Shown here: positions 32,112-34,971 of the stretch, piece by piece | Position numbering within the stretch: position 1 is the stretch's first letter | Layout of the letters: the number at the start of each line of letters is the position of its first letter | Assembly: GCA_020720625.1 (NCBI GenBank) | Contig: DYOH01000036.1 | Span: 1 to 34,971 of the forward strand | DNA length: 34,971 nt | Direction: 5' to 3' | Origin: Acetofilamentum sp. | GTDB taxonomy: Bacteria; Bacteroidota; Bacteroidia; Bacteroidales; DYOH01 | Made by a program: the position numbers and the translations under genes | The notes under the pieces: model-generated | What the model was told of the DNA's origin: nothing | The model's input: only the letters and a program-made list of their open reading frames with translations | Databases searched by the model: none

Positions 32112-32918
32112 ATGAAAAATATAAAATCAATCATCACTCTTTTTATCCTTGTATTTAGTTTTCAAGGTCTTATTGCTCAGGCAATAATCGATGTAAAAGG
32201 AATGTTGGAGCAAAGCGGAACAATCATTGTTTCTGCTCAAAACGAAGTAGATTACAACAAAGTACATATCAAAGGTGCCATAAACATTGATATACATAAT
32301 TTACAGGCTGATGTGCCATACAAAGGCAAATTAAACACCACTGCTCAAGTTGCCACAACATTGGGAGCCAATGGTATTGCGCAAACAAGCAAAATTATTG
32401 TTTACGACGAAGGCGATATGAAAAATGCCGGTCGTTTATATTGGATTCTTAAATACATGGGTGTAGCCGATGTAAAAGTGCTTGATGGTGGACAAAAAGC
32501 TTATATGGCTGCTCGTAAACCTATTACAAAAACTGCAACTAACTTAGCGGCCACTACCTTTACTGCCAGAGTAAACAATGCTATTTTTGTTGACAAAGCT
32601 TATGTAAAATCTAAAGTTGGCAACAGCAATACCGTACTTTTAGACGTGCGCGCAGCCAGCGAATTTGCCGAAGGTGCTTGCAGTGGTTCTGTTAATATGG
32701 AATACAATCAGGTAATTGGTGCCAATGGTTTAATTAAATCTAAAGAAGAATTATTGGCCTTGTTTAAAGCAAAAGGTATCACTGCCGACAAAGAAATTAT
32801 TGTGTATTGCGCAACCAGCGTTAGAGCGGGCATTGTATATTTGATTTTAAAAGATATTCTTAATTTCTCAAATGTAAAAGTTTTTGAAGGTGCCTACAAC
32901 GAATGGAAGGCAAGTTAA
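32112..32918 (+). CDS. Periplasmic tandem rhodanese (thiosulfate/3-mercaptopyruvate sulfurtransferase type)
   Basis: This secreted sulfurtransferase has a signal peptide ending LIAQ (23). The N-terminal rhodanese domain (about 25-135) has EVDYNKVHIKGAINIDI but YDEGDMKNAG where the catalytic loop should be, so it is inactive. The C-terminal domain (about 155-266) is active: TVLLDVRAASEFAEG and loop VYCATSVRAG with Cys233. One dead and one active domain is the standard SseA/TST layout, in contrast to the two active loops of the lipoprotein two genes upstream. The gene is 26 bases after the porin gene and is followed by a strong terminator that ends the operon. Confidence 0.92.
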   Translation: MKNIKSIITLFILVFSFQGLIAQAIIDVKGMLEQSGTIIVSAQNEVDYNKVHIKGAINIDIHNLQADVPYKGKLNTTAQVATTLGANGIAQTSKIIVYDEGDMKNAGRLYWILKYMGVADVKVLDGGQKAYMAARKPITKTATNLAATTFTARVNNAIFVDKAYVKSKVGNSNTVLLDVRAASEFAEGACSGSVNMEYNQVIGANGLIKSKEELLALFKAKGITADKEIIVYCATSVRAGIVYLILKDILNFSNVKVFEGAYNEWKAS

Positions 32919-32940
32919 TTTGAGATTGTTTTTTTGAGTT

Positions 32941-32978
32941 AAGAGGCGGTGTTGAAATATACTCGCCTCTTTTTTTTT
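32941..32978 (+). terminator. Terminator of the rhodanese-porin operon
   Basis: An 8-base-pair stem (AAGAGGCG 32941-32948 with CGCCTCTT 32964-32971), 15-base loop and a run of T's. The T run touches the stop codon of the convergent glycosyltransferase gene. Confidence 0.85.
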
Positions 32979-34095
32979 AGATTATCGACTCATAAACATT
33001 CATGGTATCTTTGGCCATTGATTTATCCGAAAATTTTTGGGCATGCAAATAGCCTTTCGCAATCATTTCGGAGCTTAATGAGGTATCATTTAATACTTTT
33101 TCGATGGCAAAATGAAGTTCTTCCACATTTCTTGGATTTACCAAAAGCGCAGCATTTCCGCCAGCTTCGGGCAACGACGATACGTTGGATGTTATTACCG
33201 GAGTACCAGAATATAAGGCTTCGAGCACCGGAATGCCAAAACCCTCGTAACTACTTGTATAAACAAAAATTTTGGCCATTTGATAAAATGCCGGCAATTC
33301 CTGATTGGAAATATGTGGTAAATGATAGAACCATTTCTCCAGCTTATTTTCGGTCACAAATTGTAGCACTCTGTGCAGGTATTCCTTGCCGTTTCCGATA
33401 GCCACAATAGGAATACGATTTTCAGGTTGGCACATTGCCATTGCCTTGATAATGTCGATCAGGTTTTTGCGCTCAATAATGGAGCCTACCGAAAGTATAA
33501 ATTCGGAGGGCAACTGATATTTGTGCCTGATATTTGTGAGCGTTTCAGTTGCCAACTTGATAGTAAAGGCCGGATTACAACTCTGGTAAACTACCGAAAT
33601 TTTTTCGTCAGCAATGTGGTATAGTTTAATTAAATCGTTCTTGGTACTCTGGCTAATGGCAATTACCTTATCGGCTGTTTGGCATGCGTAACGATATTTT
33701 AATTTATATAGAAAAGCATCGGTTTTGGGAAAAAGTCCGGGATACAATTCATAAATCAAATCGTGCATAGTTACCACACGCAGGTAATTATTTTTGGCTC
33801 TCTTTAAGGGTAATTCGTGGCTAAGACCATGAAAAATCTGAACTTGTGAATCTTCAATCTGTTTGTTTATGCCACTCTGACGCCAAAAAAAACCGGGTTT
33901 TCGGTCAGGTAAAATAGTTTTAAGCTGCGCAAAGCCTTCGAAACGGTTTTCGGGGCGTGCATAGCGTGGCGAAAACAAAAGGTAGCTATGTTGGGGGTAA
34001 GCTTCTAAAAATCCATAAATTAAGGTGCGACTGTAATTTCCCAAACCAGTCTGATTAAAAAAAAATCGTTTGGCATCAAAACCTATTTTCATCAT
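32977..34095 (-). CDS. Glycosyltransferase family 4 (GT-B) protein
   Basis: This 372-residue cytoplasmic sugar transferase uses nucleotide sugars, probably for surface polysaccharide or lipid-linked sugars. The N-terminal half opens MMKIGFDAKRFFFNQTGLGNY, with the GLGNYSR acceptor-side motif. The C-terminal donor half has FILSVGSIIERKNLIDIIKA, AKIFVYTSSYEGFGIPVLEA (the E-x7-E motif) and YSGTPVITSNVSSLPEAGG. This is the classic GT4 layout of the mannosyltransferase/WbaZ-like subgroup. The start may be either of two adjacent ATGs. It stands alone: no other polysaccharide genes are near, a divergent tRNA lies upstream and a convergent terminator downstream. Confidence 0.92.
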   Translation of the reverse strand: MMKIGFDAKRFFFNQTGLGNYSRTLIYGFLEAYPQHSYLLFSPRYARPENRFEGFAQLKTILPDRKPGFFWRQSGINKQIEDSQVQIFHGLSHELPLKRAKNNYLRVVTMHDLIYELYPGLFPKTDAFLYKLKYRYACQTADKVIAISQSTKNDLIKLYHIADEKISVVYQSCNPAFTIKLATETLTNIRHKYQLPSEFILSVGSIIERKNLIDIIKAMAMCQPENRIPIVAIGNGKEYLHRVLQFVTENKLEKWFYHLPHISNQELPAFYQMAKIFVYTSSYEGFGIPVLEALYSGTPVITSNVSSLPEAGGNAALLVNPRNVEELHFAIEKVLNDTSLSSEMIAKGYLHAQKFSDKSMAKDTMNVYESII

Positions 34096-34151
34096 TTCAT
34101 ATTTTTTATGGCTGCAAGCTAAAATAAAACAGAAAATTTGTCAAATATTTT

Positions 34152-34180
34152 TTTGCATTTACAAAAAATAGTTACTTTTG
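34152..34180 (+). promoter_or_regulatory. Promoter of the tRNA-Leu gene
   Basis: TTTG at 34152-34155, a 17-base spacer and TACTTTTG at 34173-34180 give a good Bacteroidota promoter. Transcription would start about 13 bases before the mature tRNA. Confidence 0.65.
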
Positions 34181-34197
34181 CACCACTCAAAAATTTT

Positions 34198-34283
34198 GCC
34201 CGGATGGCGAAATTGGTAGACGCGTCAGTTTGAGGGGCTGGTGATCGTTATAGATCGTGCAAGTTCGAGTCTTGTTCCGGGCA
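34198..34283 (+). tRNA. tRNA-Leu (anticodon GAG)
   Basis: The cloverleaf is complete: acceptor GCCCGGA/TCCGGGC, D-arm GCG...CGC with the GG pair, anticodon stem TCAGT/GCTGG with loop TTGAGGG (anticodon GAG at 34-36), a long variable arm (GATC...GATC) as in class II tRNAs, T-arm GCAAG-TTCGAGT-CTTGT and discriminator A. The gene does not encode CCA. It reads CUC and CUU leucine codons. Confidence 0.95.
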
Positions 34284-34609
34284 CAAAAAAATATTCCGTA
34301 TTCCTGAATTGTATAAAACAATCAAGAACTTTACTTCGAATAATCTATTACATATTTTTACGGCAAAGCCCAATAATGATGATACGATAAACCAAGAGCT
34401 TAAATCATCTTACTCCTAATTTTGCTACAAAATATCCTAAATCACATCTCCGTATTATTTTAAAACGGAACTTACTTTAAACTTTTCAGGTTTTACAGGC
34501 GATTGCTCAGAAAAAACTACTTTTTGTAGCAACAGAAATAAATAAATAATATTCTGATTATTATTAAATTAAATTTGTTTAGTAGTAACATTTGTATTAT
34601 CTTTGCAAA
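34284..34609 (+). other. Region between the tRNA and a small element-borne gene
   Basis: No gene is visible in 34284-34462. At 34463 the left inverted repeat of a 453-base element begins (separate entry). The promoter TTTG-N20-TATCTTTG for the small gene lies at 34574-34605. Confidence 0.5.
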
Positions 34610-34915
34610 ATGTATTTACAATTCAACATAAGCACCGGTATTTATCCTTGGTTAAAGGATTACAATAAGAAAAATAATAGCAAATTATCATACGATGACA
34701 TTTGTGATGAATTAAACAACATTAAAGTAAGCGAATTAGAAATGGGGCATAAAATAAAGAAAATTTTAGTCCCTGAACTGAACGAAATCCAAAGTGAAAT
34801 GATAAAATTATTCAATATCAAAATAGAGGATATTATGAAAACGTAGCAACAGAAGTCAAAAAAAATCAGCAGCAAAGCCTTGTAAATCCTCGATTTTTAA
34901 AAGTAAGTTCCGTTT
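34463..34915. mobile_element. 453-base element with 16-base perfect inverted ends and one small gene
   Basis: The ends are AAACGGAACTTACTTT (34463-34478) and AAAGTAAGTTCCGTTT (34900-34915), a perfect inverted pair. Partial similarity continues inward for about 25 more bases (AGG-TTTACA-GGC and TTGCT segments match when one side is reversed). Inside lies a 12-base direct repeat GTAGCAACAGAA (34526-34537 and 34843-34854) flanking the promoter and coding region. There is no transposase, so it would be a non-autonomous element. No clear target duplication is visible. Confidence 0.65.
34610..34846 (+). CDS. Small protein of unknown function carried by the inverted-repeat element
   Basis: This 78-residue protein starts MYLQFNISTGIYPWLKDYNK. 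I recognise no family. It is mostly helical in appearance with mixed charge (SYDDICDELNNIKVSELEMG, KIKKILVPELNEIQSEMIKL); a small DNA-binding or antitoxin-like protein is possible but not shown. There is no signal peptide and there are no transmembrane segments. The ATG is only 5 bases after the -7 box TATCTTTG (34598-34605), so the mRNA would be leaderless or nearly so. The stop codon falls inside the right copy of the 12-base direct repeat. I chose 34610 because the ORF has an ATG there; an upstream TTG lies within the promoter. Confidence 0.55.
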   Translation: MYLQFNISTGIYPWLKDYNKKNNSKLSYDDICDELNNIKVSELEMGHKIKKILVPELNEIQSEMIKLFNIKIEDIMKT

Positions 34916-34971
34916 CAAGTTATCAATTTATTACCTCTTAATTTTTATTCCAATTACATCAATTCAAATTT

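Overview
The window looks like chromosomal DNA from a Bacteroidota bacterium, probably close to Bacteroidales/Marinilabiliales. It is AT-rich. Several start regions carry the phylum's promoter form (TTG or TTTG, a spacer of about 19 bases, then TAnnTTTG), and Shine-Dalgarno sequences are rare. The proteins fit as well: many lipoproteins, a type IX secretion cargo protein, SUMF1 and FISUMP domain proteins, a PorE-like OmpA protein and a TlpA/DUF4369 protein.

Layout. 1-817 holds no clear gene apart from a strong hairpin terminator. 818-2967 is a binding-protein/permease pair of an iron-complex or cobalamin type ABC importer with no ATPase beside it. 3137-5152 (minus) has a papain-like-fold lipoprotein, a dienelactone hydrolase and a small charged lipoprotein. 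5668-6569 is a decayed IS4-type transposase. 6973-7692 (minus) is a DUF134 regulator with a DUF5320 protein. 7955-9076 is a TlpA-like thioredoxin lipoprotein, facing recQ (9167-11053). 11085-15547 (minus) encodes a large anchored protein with C-terminal MORN-like repeats and a type IX-secreted trypsin-like protease. 15721-16896 is a thiolase. 17224-17931 is a queuosine-precursor transporter that seems to start at AUA behind a perfect Shine-Dalgarno sequence. 18384-22306 (minus) has two catalytically dead SUMF1 paralogues and a TPR/PD40/OmpA protein. 22483-24564 (plus) is a FISUMP protein followed 6 bases later by a secreted caspase-like protease.

24811-26501 is a tandem array with an exact 364-base period. 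It is built from two alternating modules, A (about 224 bases) and B (140 bases with inverted ends), and closes at the only complete copy of a 17-base terminal inverted repeat pair. A second inverted-repeat element lies at 26627-26769.

27108-29086 holds a Fur/PerR-type regulator with an operator at its promoter, then an NlpC/P60 peptidase, a 33-residue membrane protein and a Nudix hydrolase, tightly packed. 29070-32918 is the most interesting gene group: a Crp/Fnr regulator divergent from a lipoprotein with two active rhodanese domains, an OprP-like porin and a periplasmic rhodanese. A near-consensus Fnr-type palindrome lies between them. The likely role is extracytoplasmic handling of sulfane sulfur (thiosulfate, persulfide or similar) at low oxygen, which is inference. 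The window ends with a glycosyltransferase (minus), tRNA-Leu(GAG) and a 453-base element bounded by 16-base perfect inverted repeats that carries one small gene with its own promoter.
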